Shown here: one piece after another, positions 8,796-16,861 of the stretch
How the letters are laid out: each line of letters opens with the position of its first letter
Position numbering within the stretch: the first letter of the stretch is position 1
The notes under the pieces: model-generated
Seen by the model: only the letters and a program-made list of their open reading frames with translations
Told to the model about the DNA's origin: nothing
Database searches by the model: none
Source of the DNA: MFD01275-c22 sp963705885
Lineage (GTDB): Bacteria; Actinomycetota; Actinomycetes; JACCUZ01
Assembly (NCBI GenBank): GCA_963705885.1
Contig: OY970120.1
Coordinates: forward strand, 1,302,001-1,366,000
Reading direction: 5' to 3'
DNA length: 64,000 nt
Translations under genes and position numbers: made by a program

Positions 8796-9320
8796 ATGTC
8801 CTCCGACACCGCCACCCAGATCCTGGCTCGCGGCCTGGACCAGCTGGAGACCTTGCTCCGATCGGTCCGCCCGGACGACCTCGGGCGCCCGACGCCGTGT
8901 GCGGACTGGACCGTGTCCGACCTGGTGGACCACGTCGTCCACACGCCGTGGAGGTTCGCCGCGATGGTTCGCGGTGAGCAGGTCGACTGGGCGGCACCGA
9001 CGCCGCACGCGGACGATCCGGTTGCGGCGTACCGGGAGAACGCGCAGGCTCTGCGCGCCGCCTTGGCCGAGCGTCCGGATGCGCAACCCGGCGCCGAGTG
9101 GCAGTGCGCGGAGATCGCGGTGCACACCTGGGACCTCGCGACGGCGCTGGACCGGTCCACCGACTCCTTCGACCCCGAGGTCGCCGAGTGCGGCCACGCG
9201 TTCATGCTGGCTTCGCTGAACGACGACAACCGATCCCCCGCGTTCGGGCCGGAGATGCCGGCGCCGGAGGAGGCCGACGCCTACACCCGTGTCGCCGCGT
9301 TCGCGGGCCGCACGGTCTGA
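8796..9320 (+). CDS. TIGR03086-like metal-binding protein (DinB/maleylpyruvate isomerase N-terminal fold)
   Basis: The 174-residue protein has the hallmark LDQLETLLRSVRPDDLGRPT, CADWTVSDLVDHVV and EIAVHTWDLATAL blocks of the mycothiol-dependent DinB-like four-helix bundle; the two His-containing blocks supply metal ligands. Members act as thiol-dependent isomerases or transferases, or have unknown function. I chose ATG at 8796 because the conserved domain begins a few residues after it; an in-frame ATG at 8742 would add 18 unlikely residues. The ribosome-binding site is weak. Confidence 0.8.
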   Translation: MSSDTATQILARGLDQLETLLRSVRPDDLGRPTPCADWTVSDLVDHVVHTPWRFAAMVRGEQVDWAAPTPHADDPVAAYRENAQALRAALAERPDAQPGAEWQCAEIAVHTWDLATALDRSTDSFDPEVAECGHAFMLASLNDDNRSPAFGPEMPAPEEADAYTRVAAFAGRTV

Positions 9321-9435
9321 GGCGGCGCCGATCCGGCTCGTCGTTGGGCCTGGCCGGCCTACCGTGGCCGCCACTCGCTGGCAAGCCGGTGCGCGCACCA
9401 CCCTCCCACCGCCGGTGATCATCTCCACCCTCTCG

Positions 9436-9567
9436 CCGGTGATCATGCACGAGTGGTTGTGGCCGTGGGTTCGTGCAGGTCAGCGCCCCCTTCCACCCCC
9501 GGTGATCATGTACGAGTGGTTGTGAGCGCGGGCCGGGAACCCGTTGTCCACAACCGGTTTCTCGTAC
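9436..9567. repeat. Intergenic repeat cluster with GGTGATCATGCACGAGTGG units and an inverted copy
   Basis: Two 26-base copies (9436-9461 and 9499-9524) differ at one base. A partial copy, CCGGTGATCAT, starts at 9412. An inverted partial copy (CCACAACC at 9548-9555 and CTCGTAC at 9561-9567) can pair with the second copy to form a cruciform or hairpin. A further copy lies at 47918-47943 directly before hemB. This looks like a dispersed intergenic element of the genome. Confidence 0.6.
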
Positions 9568-9612
9568 GTCGATGCGGGGCGGTTGTGTCCGGCCCCGTGA
9601 CTACGTGTGCGC

Positions 9613-9732
9613 ATGACGTTGGACCTCGACACCCCGGCGACGCGTACCCGGGCCGCGATGCAGGTCGTTGAGGCCGGGCTGTGGCAGCTGCGCACGAGTG
9701 ACCCCGACCAACCCCCGAACCTCGTCAGGTGA
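9613..9732 (+). pseudogene. 39-codon fragment, possibly the N terminus of a DUF222/HNH-type gene
   Basis: A 39-codon frame (MTLDLDTPATRTRAAMQVVE at its start, ending PPNLVR) begins behind the repeat cluster and stops inside the end of the convergent flavin oxidoreductase gene. The AAMQVVEAGLWQL stretch faintly resembles the N-terminal helix of DUF222/HNH proteins, which are often mobile and often truncated. No downstream remainder is visible, so I treat it as a likely remnant. A real small protein cannot be excluded. Confidence 0.3.
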
Positions 9733-11098
9733 GTGCGCGTCGCTCGCTCGACTCGGCTGTGGCGGCACCCGAGGGTGGGATGTTCTGGTTGAGGTGGAAG
9801 GCGTTCTGCGGGTCGTAGGTGTCCTTCACGGCCGTGAGCCGGGCCAGCTTCTCCGCCGTGTACGCCCGACGTACGCCGGCGGCGCCCTCGTCGCCGAGCA
9901 CGTTGACGTAGACCCCGGAGGCGAACGGCTCGAGGGTGGCGGCGTAGGACCGTGCGGTCTGGATGCGCGCCTCGTCCTCGTCCGGGTCCGTCCAGCCGGT
10001 GCTCGCGCCGAGCTCGAAGGCGGTGTCGCGGTGGCTGAAGGCGGTGGCGTCCTCGGGTACGTCCGCGATCGCCCCGCCGTAGGCCTGCAGCCCGACGCCG
10101 GGCGCGTACGGGCCGAGCTCGGTCACCGCCACCATCGTGTCGATGACCGTGTCGTCCAGCTCGCGGAAGTAGTGGCCCTTCGCGTAGCGGCGGAGCGAGT
10201 GCCCGTCCACGACGTCGTCGCGGGTCTGCAGCTCGACGTACGTCGATCGCACGACGCGCTCGGCGGACGGGCGACCCAGCGCGCGCACTGCGGGGACGAG
10301 CGTCTCGCCGCGCTCCTGGTCGCCCACCCAGACGTAGCCGAGCGTCACGACGCCACCGCCGATCCCTGCGGTGAAGGTCGCCTCGCGCGGCGCCGACGCG
10401 CTGAGGTCACGCCACCCGCGCAGTGCGGTGACCGCCTGGTCGACCGGGAAGTCGACCTCGACGGACAGCGCGTCGGTGCCGACGTCGTGCAGCCGGAACT
10501 CGAACTCGGTGACCACGCCGAAGTTGCCCCCGCCGCCGCGCAGCGCCCAGTAGAGGTCGGGATGTTGGTGCTCGCTCGCACGCAGGACGTCGCCGTCCGC
10601 GGTGACGACCTCGAACGACGTGACGTTGTCGCACGCCAGGCCCGCCTGCCGAGCCAGCCAACCCATCCCGCCACCGAGGGTGAGGCCGCCGACGCCGGTG
10701 TGCGACACGTTGCCCGCGGTGGTGGCGAGCCCGTACTCCTGGGTCGCCCGGTCCAGCGCGCCGAGAAGGGCGCCGCCCTGCACGACCGCCCGCTGGTGTC
10801 CCGGGTCGACCCGGACCGCGCGCAGGGGCGTGAGGTCGATCATCAGCCCGCCGTGGGGGACGGCGTGGCCGACCGCGCTGTGGCCGCCGCACCGGACGCC
10901 GATCTCGAGGTCGTGCTCCCGGGCCGTCCGGACGGCCGTGACCACGTCGCCGACGCTCGCGCACCGGGCGATCGCCTTCGGCCGCTGGTCGACGATCGCG
11001 TTCCAGATCGTCCGGGCGTCGTCGTACTCCGCGTCGCCGCGCAGCAGCACCGACCCGTCCAGGGAGCCGGCGAGCCGAGTTCGTGTGGCTTGGTCCAT
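9725..11098 (-). CDS. FAD-binding oxidoreductase of the berberine-bridge-enzyme (PCMH) family
   Basis: The 457-residue protein has an N-terminal FAD-binding PCMH domain with RCGGHS, whose His usually carries a covalent FAD, then VGGLTLGGGMGW and LRGGGGNFGVVTEFEF. The C-terminal BBE segment ends NAFHLNQNIPP. The second covalent anchor (a Cys before the GG motif) is absent; the sequence there reads TTAGNVSHTG, so flavin attachment would be single. Such oxidases act on sugars, alcohols or secondary metabolites. I favour ATG 11098 (MDQATRT); 11116 is also possible. No signal peptide is seen. Confidence 0.88.
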   Translation of the reverse strand: MDQATRTRLAGSLDGSVLLRGDAEYDDARTIWNAIVDQRPKAIARCASVGDVVTAVRTAREHDLEIGVRCGGHSAVGHAVPHGGLMIDLTPLRAVRVDPGHQRAVVQGGALLGALDRATQEYGLATTAGNVSHTGVGGLTLGGGMGWLARQAGLACDNVTSFEVVTADGDVLRASEHQHPDLYWALRGGGGNFGVVTEFEFRLHDVGTDALSVEVDFPVDQAVTALRGWRDLSASAPREATFTAGIGGGVVTLGYVWVGDQERGETLVPAVRALGRPSAERVVRSTYVELQTRDDVVDGHSLRRYAKGHYFRELDDTVIDTMVAVTELGPYAPGVGLQAYGGAIADVPEDATAFSHRDTAFELGASTGWTDPDEDEARIQTARSYAATLEPFASGVYVNVLGDEGAAGVRRAYTAEKLARLTAVKDTYDPQNAFHLNQNIPPSGAATAESSERRALT

Positions 11099-11198
11099 GC
11101 CACACCAGACCATCATCGCGTCAGGAAGTCATCGGTCTGGGCGGCGCGACTGCGGCCGCGTTCGCGGTCAGCCGAGCAGTGAGGCTCATCGGAGTCCT

Positions 11199-13415
11199 CT
11201 ACACGGCCGTCGGGGTTTCCAGTTCGACGGGGGGCCGCTGGCGCCCGATGGCGTCACTCAGGTCGAGCTCCTCGTCGGTGACCTCGTGACCTTCCACGTG
11301 GATGTTCGGCAGGAGCCGGTCGAGCCAGCCGGGGAGCCACCAGTTGCGGTCGCCGAGCAGCTCCATCGTGGCGGGCACGAGGACCATCCGGATGACGGTG
11401 GCGTCGACGAGGATGGCGGTGGCCAGCCCGATGCCGAACATCTTGCCGAGCACGTCGCCGCCGAGGATGAAGGACGCGAAGACGGTGACCATGACGGCGG
11501 CGCCGGCGGTGATCACCCGGGCCGACTTGGCCAGGCCGTCGGCGACCGCGAGCGCGTTGTCGCCGGTCCGGTCGTACTCCTCCTTGATGCGGGACAGGAG
11601 GAAGATCTCGTAGTCCATCGACAGCCCGAACAGGATGGCGAAGATGCCGATGGGCAGCTGGATCGGGATAGGCGTCTCCTCGGGGATCCCGACGAGGTCG
11701 CCGAGCGGACCGCCGCTGACGGCGAGCGCCAGCACCCCGAGCGCCACCGAGGTCGCAAGCAGGTTCATGATCACAGCCTTGACCGGCACGACGACCGACC
11801 GGAACACGAGGGTCAGCAGCAGGAACGACATCAGCAGCACGCCACCGAAGAAGTACGGCAGCCGGTCGAGCGTGCCGCGCGTCGTGTCGAGGTTGGCAGC
11901 AACCGAGCCGCCGACGTGCACCGTGAGACCTGTGTCTGCCGAGGCGGCGGGGACGGCGTCGTCCCGCAGCCTGTTGACGAGGTCCTCTGTCGCCTCGTCC
12001 TGCGGGGACGTGGCCGGCACGACGCGCAACAGGGCGGTGTCGCCGGCCGGGTTGAGGACTGCTGGCTCGACCAGCGCTACGCCCTTGACCGCATCGAGCT
12101 GGTCTCCGACGGTGTCAGCGGCGGTCCGCAGCAGGTCATCGGTCTCACCTCGGACGGTGAGGAGCAGCGGGGCGGAGAAGCCCGGCCCGAAGCCGCCAGC
12201 GAGCAGGTCGTACGCCTGCCGGGTGGTGTAGCTGGATGGGTCGTTCTTCGCGTCGGGGAAGCCGAACCGGATGCCGAGGAACGGCGCAGCCAGCGCGAGC
12301 AGGACGACGAAGCTGCCGACGGCCGCGATCCACGGTCGGTGCTGGATGAATCGGCTCCACCGGTACCACCGCGACGCGTCGTAGGAGCGGACGTCCCTCC
12401 TGACGAAGGGAACGTGCAGGCGTTCGATGTTGCGGCCGGCGAAACCCAGCATGGCGGGCAGCAGAGTGACTGAAGCGGCCATCACGATGAGCACGGCCGG
12501 GATGACGCTGAACGCGAACCCGGTCATCGACGGCTGGTTCATCAGCAGGACACCGAGCAGCGACACGACCACCGTCAGGCCGGCGAAGATGACGGCACGA
12601 CCGGCCGTCGTGATGGCGGTCAGGGTGGCGCGGTGCGGGTCCTGCCCCTGGGCGAGACTGCCGCGGAACCGGGTCACGATGAGCAGGGCATAGTCGATGC
12701 CGACCCCGATGCCGACCATCGCCGCCACCGGCGGCGCCCAGTCCGGAACGTCGACTACCCGCATGACGAGCCCGCCGACACCGATGGCGATGCCCAGACC
12801 GAACAGGGCGGTCAGCAGCGGCAGCCCCATCGCCACCGCTGAACCGAACGTGACGAGCAGGATGATGACGGCCGCCAGCAGGCCGATGGCCTCAGAACCG
12901 ACCGGGGCCACCTGGGACAGCTTGGCGACCGGGCCGCCGACCTCGACCTGCAAGGAGTCGTCCCCGGCAGCCAGAATCGGATCAACCAGGGCCTTGGCCT
13001 GCGCGACCGTGAACTCGTTGTCCTTCATGTCCAGGGCGACGTCGGCGTACGCCGTCGTGCCGTCCTGCGAGATCTGCGCGGTGCCGGCGTCGCTGAACGG
13101 GCTCGTGACGCTCACGACGTGCTTGCTACCGGCCACGTCGGTGAAGATCTTCTCCGCGCGGGCCATCACGTCGGGTGCGGTGACACCGTCGTCGGCGTGG
13201 ACCACGACCTGCACGGTGTCCCCGGCGCGCTGCGGGAAGCTCGCGGTGAGGGTGTCGGAAGCAGCCTTCGACTCCGACCCGGGCTGCAGGTAGTTCTGCT
13301 TGAACTCCCCCCCGAACGCGGCGGACAGCGCGAACGCGCCGGCCAGACTCACGACCCACAGGGCGACGACCAGCCGCCGTCTTCGATAGCACCAGTCGGC
13401 GAGTCGTACCAGCAT
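11199..13415 (-). CDS. MMPL-family RND transporter (module A)
   Basis: The 738-residue protein has the two-fold MMPL layout: one N-terminal helix, a soluble loop, a helix cluster containing GIGVGIDYALLIVTRFRG, a second soluble loop, and a second cluster containing LSMDYEIFLLSRIKEEYDRT. The GxxxDY elements carry the proton-relay residues. Members export lipids, fatty acids or hydrophobic drugs. It is divergent from the adjacent sensor kinase gene (284 bp between starts), which suggests that two-component system controls it. A paralogue with the same gene arrangement lies at 23147-25330. Confidence 0.92.
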   Translation of the reverse strand: MLVRLADWCYRRRRLVVALWVVSLAGAFALSAAFGGEFKQNYLQPGSESKAASDTLTASFPQRAGDTVQVVVHADDGVTAPDVMARAEKIFTDVAGSKHVVSVTSPFSDAGTAQISQDGTTAYADVALDMKDNEFTVAQAKALVDPILAAGDDSLQVEVGGPVAKLSQVAPVGSEAIGLLAAVIILLVTFGSAVAMGLPLLTALFGLGIAIGVGGLVMRVVDVPDWAPPVAAMVGIGVGIDYALLIVTRFRGSLAQGQDPHRATLTAITTAGRAVIFAGLTVVVSLLGVLLMNQPSMTGFAFSVIPAVLIVMAASVTLLPAMLGFAGRNIERLHVPFVRRDVRSYDASRWYRWSRFIQHRPWIAAVGSFVVLLALAAPFLGIRFGFPDAKNDPSSYTTRQAYDLLAGGFGPGFSAPLLLTVRGETDDLLRTAADTVGDQLDAVKGVALVEPAVLNPAGDTALLRVVPATSPQDEATEDLVNRLRDDAVPAASADTGLTVHVGGSVAANLDTTRGTLDRLPYFFGGVLLMSFLLLTLVFRSVVVPVKAVIMNLLATSVALGVLALAVSGGPLGDLVGIPEETPIPIQLPIGIFAILFGLSMDYEIFLLSRIKEEYDRTGDNALAVADGLAKSARVITAGAAVMVTVFASFILGGDVLGKMFGIGLATAILVDATVIRMVLVPATMELLGDRNWWLPGWLDRLLPNIHVEGHEVTDEELDLSDAIGRQRPPVELETPTAV

Positions 13416-13698
13416 CTCGGGCTCCTTCAGGTCGGGGTGCAGTCACATGACGCGCGTCCGGAGATCGGACTCACGGCGGGCTCGGGATCGGCGCACGTAC
13501 GTCGCCGCCGCTGTCGCCGGCACGGGCACCAGGGGCCCGTGCCCCCGTGATGTACCGGCGCGCTGTCACCGTTTGAGTCTCGGCGCGGTCCCGACCCCAG
13601 CCATCGGACCCCGGTATGGAGCCGCGCGACTTAGGGAGGGGGTCGCCCCCCGACCCTGGGCTCTGCCCCGATCGCGCGCCGGCTCCTACGCTGTTCGG

Positions 13699-14874
13699 GT
13701 GCAGCGCCCCGGCCCGGACCAGTACAACCCGCCGCTGACCTGGCGAGCGCATTCCTGGCGGATCGCGCTCGCTGTCACGATGAGCGTGGGACTGGGGTGG
13801 TCCTCGGCACCGTTGCAGTGGCGCGAGGCCCGCTGGCTGCTCTGGATTGACCTGTCGCTGGGCGCCCTGGCGCTGGCCCTTTCCTTCTTCCGACGTCGCT
13901 GGCCCCTACCGGTGGCGTTGGCCACAAGCGTCATGGGCGCGTTCTCCATCACGGCCAACGGCCCCGGCACCCTGGTCAAGGTCTCGCTCGCGACCCGCAG
14001 GGTGATGTGGCAGATCCTGCTCGTCGGTCTGCTCGCCCTGGTGTCGTCGGCGACCATCCCGATGCTGCAGCCCGCGGCGGCCGCTGAGCCGTGGGCCATC
14101 GACTTCGTGCTCGGTCTGCTCTCCGCCGTGGCCATGCTGGCCTGCGGCATGTACATCGGCTCCCACCGGGAGCTCCTGTGGACGCTGCGCGACCGGGCAG
14201 ACCGTGCCGAGGCTGAGCAAGCCCTCCGTGTCGAGCAGGGACGTTCCAACGAACGCGCACAGATCGCCCGCGAGATGCACGATGTCCTGGCCCACCGGAT
14301 CAGCTTGATCGCCATGCACGCCGGCGCCATGGCTTTCCGCACCAACCTCACCGCAGAGCAGATGCACGAGACAGCTGAGCTGATCCAGGACAAGTCGCAC
14401 GAGGCGCTGCGCGACCTCAGGCAGGTGCTCGGCGTGATGCGCGGCCCCGGCGACAGCGGTGCCGGCGAACGCCCTCAGCCCACCTTCGGGGACCTCTCAG
14501 CCCTCGTGCACGAGGCGGAACGCGCGGGCATGCGCATCCAGTACGACGACCAGGTGCACGCCTCGGCTGACATGCCCGACCAGGTCGGTCGCACGACGTA
14601 CCGGATCATCCAGGAGAGCCTGACCAACGTCCGCAAACACGCGCCCGGCGTACCGGTCGACGTCCACCTCTCCGGATCGCCGGCGGACGGCGTCAACATC
14701 CGCATCCGCAACCCGGCACCGGGCGCGCGTCCCCACAACGGCGCCGGCGCCCCCGGCGCGGGCCTCGGACTCGTCGGCCTGCGTGAGCGGGCAACTCTGG
14801 CCGGCGGCAGCCTGACCGCCCGGCGGGTCGGCGCCTCCTTCGAAGTGACCGGGTGGCTGCCGTGGGCGACGTGA
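13699..14874 (+). CDS. NarL-type sensor histidine kinase (module A)
   Basis: The 391-residue kinase has four or five membrane helices, then a HisKA_3 dimerisation box REMHDVLAHRISLIAMHAG with the phospho-His near residue 194, an N box ESLTNVRKHAPG and a G box GLGLVGLRERA. GTG at 13699 was chosen because upstream codons are low-complexity and not membrane-like, although the frame stays open to 13447. It overlaps the response regulator gene by 22 bases. The sensed signal probably lies in the membrane, as the N terminus has no sizeable extracellular domain. Confidence 0.85.
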   Translation: MQRPGPDQYNPPLTWRAHSWRIALAVTMSVGLGWSSAPLQWREARWLLWIDLSLGALALALSFFRRRWPLPVALATSVMGAFSITANGPGTLVKVSLATRRVMWQILLVGLLALVSSATIPMLQPAAAAEPWAIDFVLGLLSAVAMLACGMYIGSHRELLWTLRDRADRAEAEQALRVEQGRSNERAQIAREMHDVLAHRISLIAMHAGAMAFRTNLTAEQMHETAELIQDKSHEALRDLRQVLGVMRGPGDSGAGERPQPTFGDLSALVHEAERAGMRIQYDDQVHASADMPDQVGRTTYRIIQESLTNVRKHAPGVPVDVHLSGSPADGVNIRIRNPAPGARPHNGAGAPGAGLGLVGLRERATLAGGSLTARRVGASFEVTGWLPWAT

Positions 14875-15536
14875 AGCGGCCCGCAACCATTCGGGTGCTG
14901 GTCGTCGACGACGACGCCCTGGTGCGGTCCGGCCTCGTCATGATCCTTGGCGGCGCACCCGACATCGAACTCGTCGGTGAGGCAGTCGACGGCCACGACG
15001 CCATCGACCGGGCCCGGCAGCACCGGCCGGATGTGGTCCTCATGGACATCCGGATGCCCCGCATGGACGGCCTGGAGGCCACCGAGATCATCGGAGCGTG
15101 GCAAGAACCGCCGAAGATCATCGTCCTGACCACCTTCGACGCCGACGACTACGTGGTCCGCGCTCTCGGGGCCGGCGCCAGCGGGTTCCTGCTGAAGGAC
15201 ACTGCACCCGCCGACATCATCGACGCGATCCGCAGGGTCGCCGATGGCGACCCGATTCTCTCGCCTAGCGTCACGACTCAACTGATCGCACAGCTCACCA
15301 CACGTCCGGCGCCCGAGCGGGAACGTGCCGCCAGGCGACGACTGGCCCGTCTTACCGAACGCGAGCACGACGTGGCCGTCGCTGTGGGCGCGGGGCTGAG
15401 CAACGCCGAGATCGCAACGACGTTGTTCCTGTCCGTCCCCACCGTCAAAGCACACATCAGCCACGTGTTCACCAAGCTCGAGGCCACCAACCGGGTCCAG
15501 ATCGCCATCTGCGTCCATGACGCCGGAGCGGTCTGA
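14853..15536 (+). CDS. LuxR/NarL-family response regulator (module A)
   Basis: The receiver domain has the acidic pair VVDDD, the phospho-acceptor in VVLMDIRMPRMDG near residue 62, a Thr in VLTTFDADDY and a Lys in GFLLKD. The C-terminal LuxR helix-turn-helix reads LTEREHDVAVAVGAGLSNAE. The 227-residue form starts inside the kinase gene; GTG at 14871 is an alternative. It should be phosphorylated by the kinase just upstream and is a candidate regulator of the divergent MMPL exporter. Confidence 0.9.
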   Translation: MAAVGDVKRPATIRVLVVDDDALVRSGLVMILGGAPDIELVGEAVDGHDAIDRARQHRPDVVLMDIRMPRMDGLEATEIIGAWQEPPKIIVLTTFDADDYVVRALGAGASGFLLKDTAPADIIDAIRRVADGDPILSPSVTTQLIAQLTTRPAPERERAARRRLARLTEREHDVAVAVGAGLSNAEIATTLFLSVPTVKAHISHVFTKLEATNRVQIAICVHDAGAV

Positions 15537-15583
15537 GCGGGGCGACGGCTGGCAACCGAGCGAGTCATTGCGAAGCAAAGCCC

Positions 15584-15606
15584 GAGCTGGCCTTGGCGAT
15601 CACTTC
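15584..15606 (+). repeat. Dispersed 23-bp motif, copy 1 (diverged)
   Basis: This copy matches the 33629 copy at about 17 of 23 positions and keeps the GAGCTGGC start, the central CGATC and the TTC end. It is the most diverged member. Confidence 0.4.
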
Positions 15607-15682
15607 CTAGAACCGGGGCAGGGAACAGGCACCAGCCGGCTGAGCCATCGCGAACGATCTGAGCTCTCGCGAAGCCGACGGG

Positions 15683-15935
15683 TCACAGCCTGGGATCGAC
15701 TGGCTCGGACTCCATGGCCAGGACGGCGAAGACCGCTTCGTGAACGCGCCACAGCGGCTCGTTGCCCGCGGCACGGCTGAGCCCCTCGAGGGCGCACGGG
15801 CACGTCGAGGTCCCTGTGCGGGCGGGTCTGCTCTCCGAGCAGCGCGTCCACGCCCCAGCCCCCGACGACGCACCACTCGACTCGCCGACGCAGCAGCAGT
15901 GACTGCAACACGAGAACGTCCGCCTCTGCCGTCAC
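15683..15935 (-). pseudogene. Remnant of an AadA/lincosamide-type nucleotidyltransferase
   Basis: GTG at 15935 opens a frame reading VVGGWGVDALLGEQTRPHRD followed by LDV, the catalytic GG...DxD signature of aminoglycoside/lincosamide nucleotidyltransferases. About 45 residues in, the family match ends. A different frame then reads GLSRAAGNEPLWRVHEAVF and stops at 15683. The combination looks like a truncated and frameshifted gene. Full family members are several times longer, so activity is not expected. Confidence 0.55.
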
Positions 15936-16188
15936 AGGGATGCCGTGCTACCTGGCCGCTCGGCCAGCTACTCGTCCGCGTGAGTGCCAGGACGTATCGG
16001 GCCGGGGCGGACTGCGCGTTCGCCATGCGCCGGATTTCCGTGCCTGCTCGGCCTGCCTGGTTTGATCGACGCGCTGTGTCGCAGTACTGCTGGAGGTCTC
16101 CCACACGCGACCTCGACGGACCTGAACCTGATGACACCGTCGGCCAAGCTTCACGGGGTGTTGCGCTGACCAGTCGAGGCCGCAGCGC

Positions 16189-16443
16189 TCATCGACAGGC
16201 CAGACGCGCGTCGAGGCAGTCCCGGTAGGTCAGCTGTGTGGCGATGTTGGCGGCTTGGGCGGTCAGCCCGGCGGCGCGCAGCCGAGCGGCGAGACCGTCC
16301 ATGCCGACGGGGCACGACGCCTTCGCCGACCTGGCCGGCTCACGCACGGGTGCGGCGATGGCATTTGGAGCGGAGAGGGCGAAGAGCGCCCCCGTGGCGA
16401 CAGTTGCGGCCAGCGTGCGGCAGGCCATAGTCGTGGCGTTCAT
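16189..16443 (-). CDS. Small secreted protein of unknown function
   Basis: The 84-residue product has a classic Sec signal peptide ending SAPNAIAA and a mature part of about 50 residues with three Cys (ASCPVG, RDCLDARLACR). GGAAGGGG lies at good distance before the ATG, which supports translation. Two heptamers at an 11-bp interval, a SARP-type operator layout, lie about 85 bases upstream, and the large AfsR-like gene lies beyond them. No family was recognised. It could be a small secreted effector or cell-surface protein controlled by that regulator. Confidence 0.65.
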   Translation of the reverse strand: MNATTMACRTLAATVATGALFALSAPNAIAAPVREPARSAKASCPVGMDGLAARLRAAGLTAQAANIATQLTYRDCLDARLACR

Positions 16444-16513
16444 GGTGGCCCCTTCCTTGGTGGAAGCCCGAACAGTCTCGGCAGTCAGGGTGGTTCCTTG
16501 GTGCCTGTCAGTC

Positions 16514-16545
16514 GTCGTACCAGCGGGCGGTATCGCGCCGGTATC
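16514..16545 (-). promoter_or_regulatory. Putative SARP-type operator and -10 element
   Basis: On the minus strand GATACCG occurs twice with an 11-bp period (16545-16539 and 16534-16528). Exactly eight bases further is TACGAC (16519-16514), a plausible -10 hexamer. Direct heptamers 11 bp apart ending 8 bp before the -10 is the published layout for Streptomyces antibiotic regulatory proteins. The promoter would read into the small secreted protein with a leader of about 65 bases. Confidence 0.45.
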
Positions 16546-16801
16546 GTCTGGACCGGAGTGGGTCGTGGCGCGTCGAGGCTGGCGAGGATCGCTACGACGA
16601 AGTGGCTGAGATCCACTTCCCGGCTATCGAGGTCGTGCCCGTGGATCCGGACGTCGAGGCAGCCGCGATCTGACGAGCGTCTGGCACCGCGTAGTAACCG
16701 GTAGCGGTCACGGCTCCCCGGCTGAGGAACGGTCCGTACGTCAACGGTAGAGCCACGCCCGGTCGACCCTGCCCTTGTCGGGACTGACGTTGGATGCGTA
16801 T

Positions 16802-16819
16802 CGGTATCTCCCCGGTACA
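16802..16819 (+). promoter_or_regulatory. Second 11-bp-spaced heptamer pair before the AfsR-like gene
   Basis: CGGTATC at 16802 and CGGTACA at 16813 share the heptamer seen at 16528/16539 and the 11-bp period. A convincing -10 at the expected distance is not visible, so this may be an autoregulatory site or chance. Confidence 0.3.
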
Positions 16820-16861
16820 TAGGCCATTGACGGCCCTCCACGGGCGGCGAACTGTGAAGGG

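Larger units (their letters stand above)
15537..16188. other. Gene-poor stretch with degenerate remnants and a dispersed-repeat copy
   Basis: This 652-base stretch lacks an intact gene. It holds a nucleotidyltransferase remnant (15683-15935, listed separately) and, at 15584-15606, a diverged copy of the ~23-bp motif found in five other gaps of this region. The rest shows short frames in several directions without recognisable protein features. Confidence 0.6.
16444..16861. other. Intergenic region between the small secreted protein and the AfsR-like regulator
   Basis: No gene is seen in these 418 bases. Two heptamer pairs at an 11-bp interval occur: CGGTATC at 16528 and 16539, and CGGTATC/CGGTACA at 16802 and 16813. 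The second pair lies about 43 bases before the regulator's start codon. They suggest SARP-type control of both flanking genes. Confidence 0.55.
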
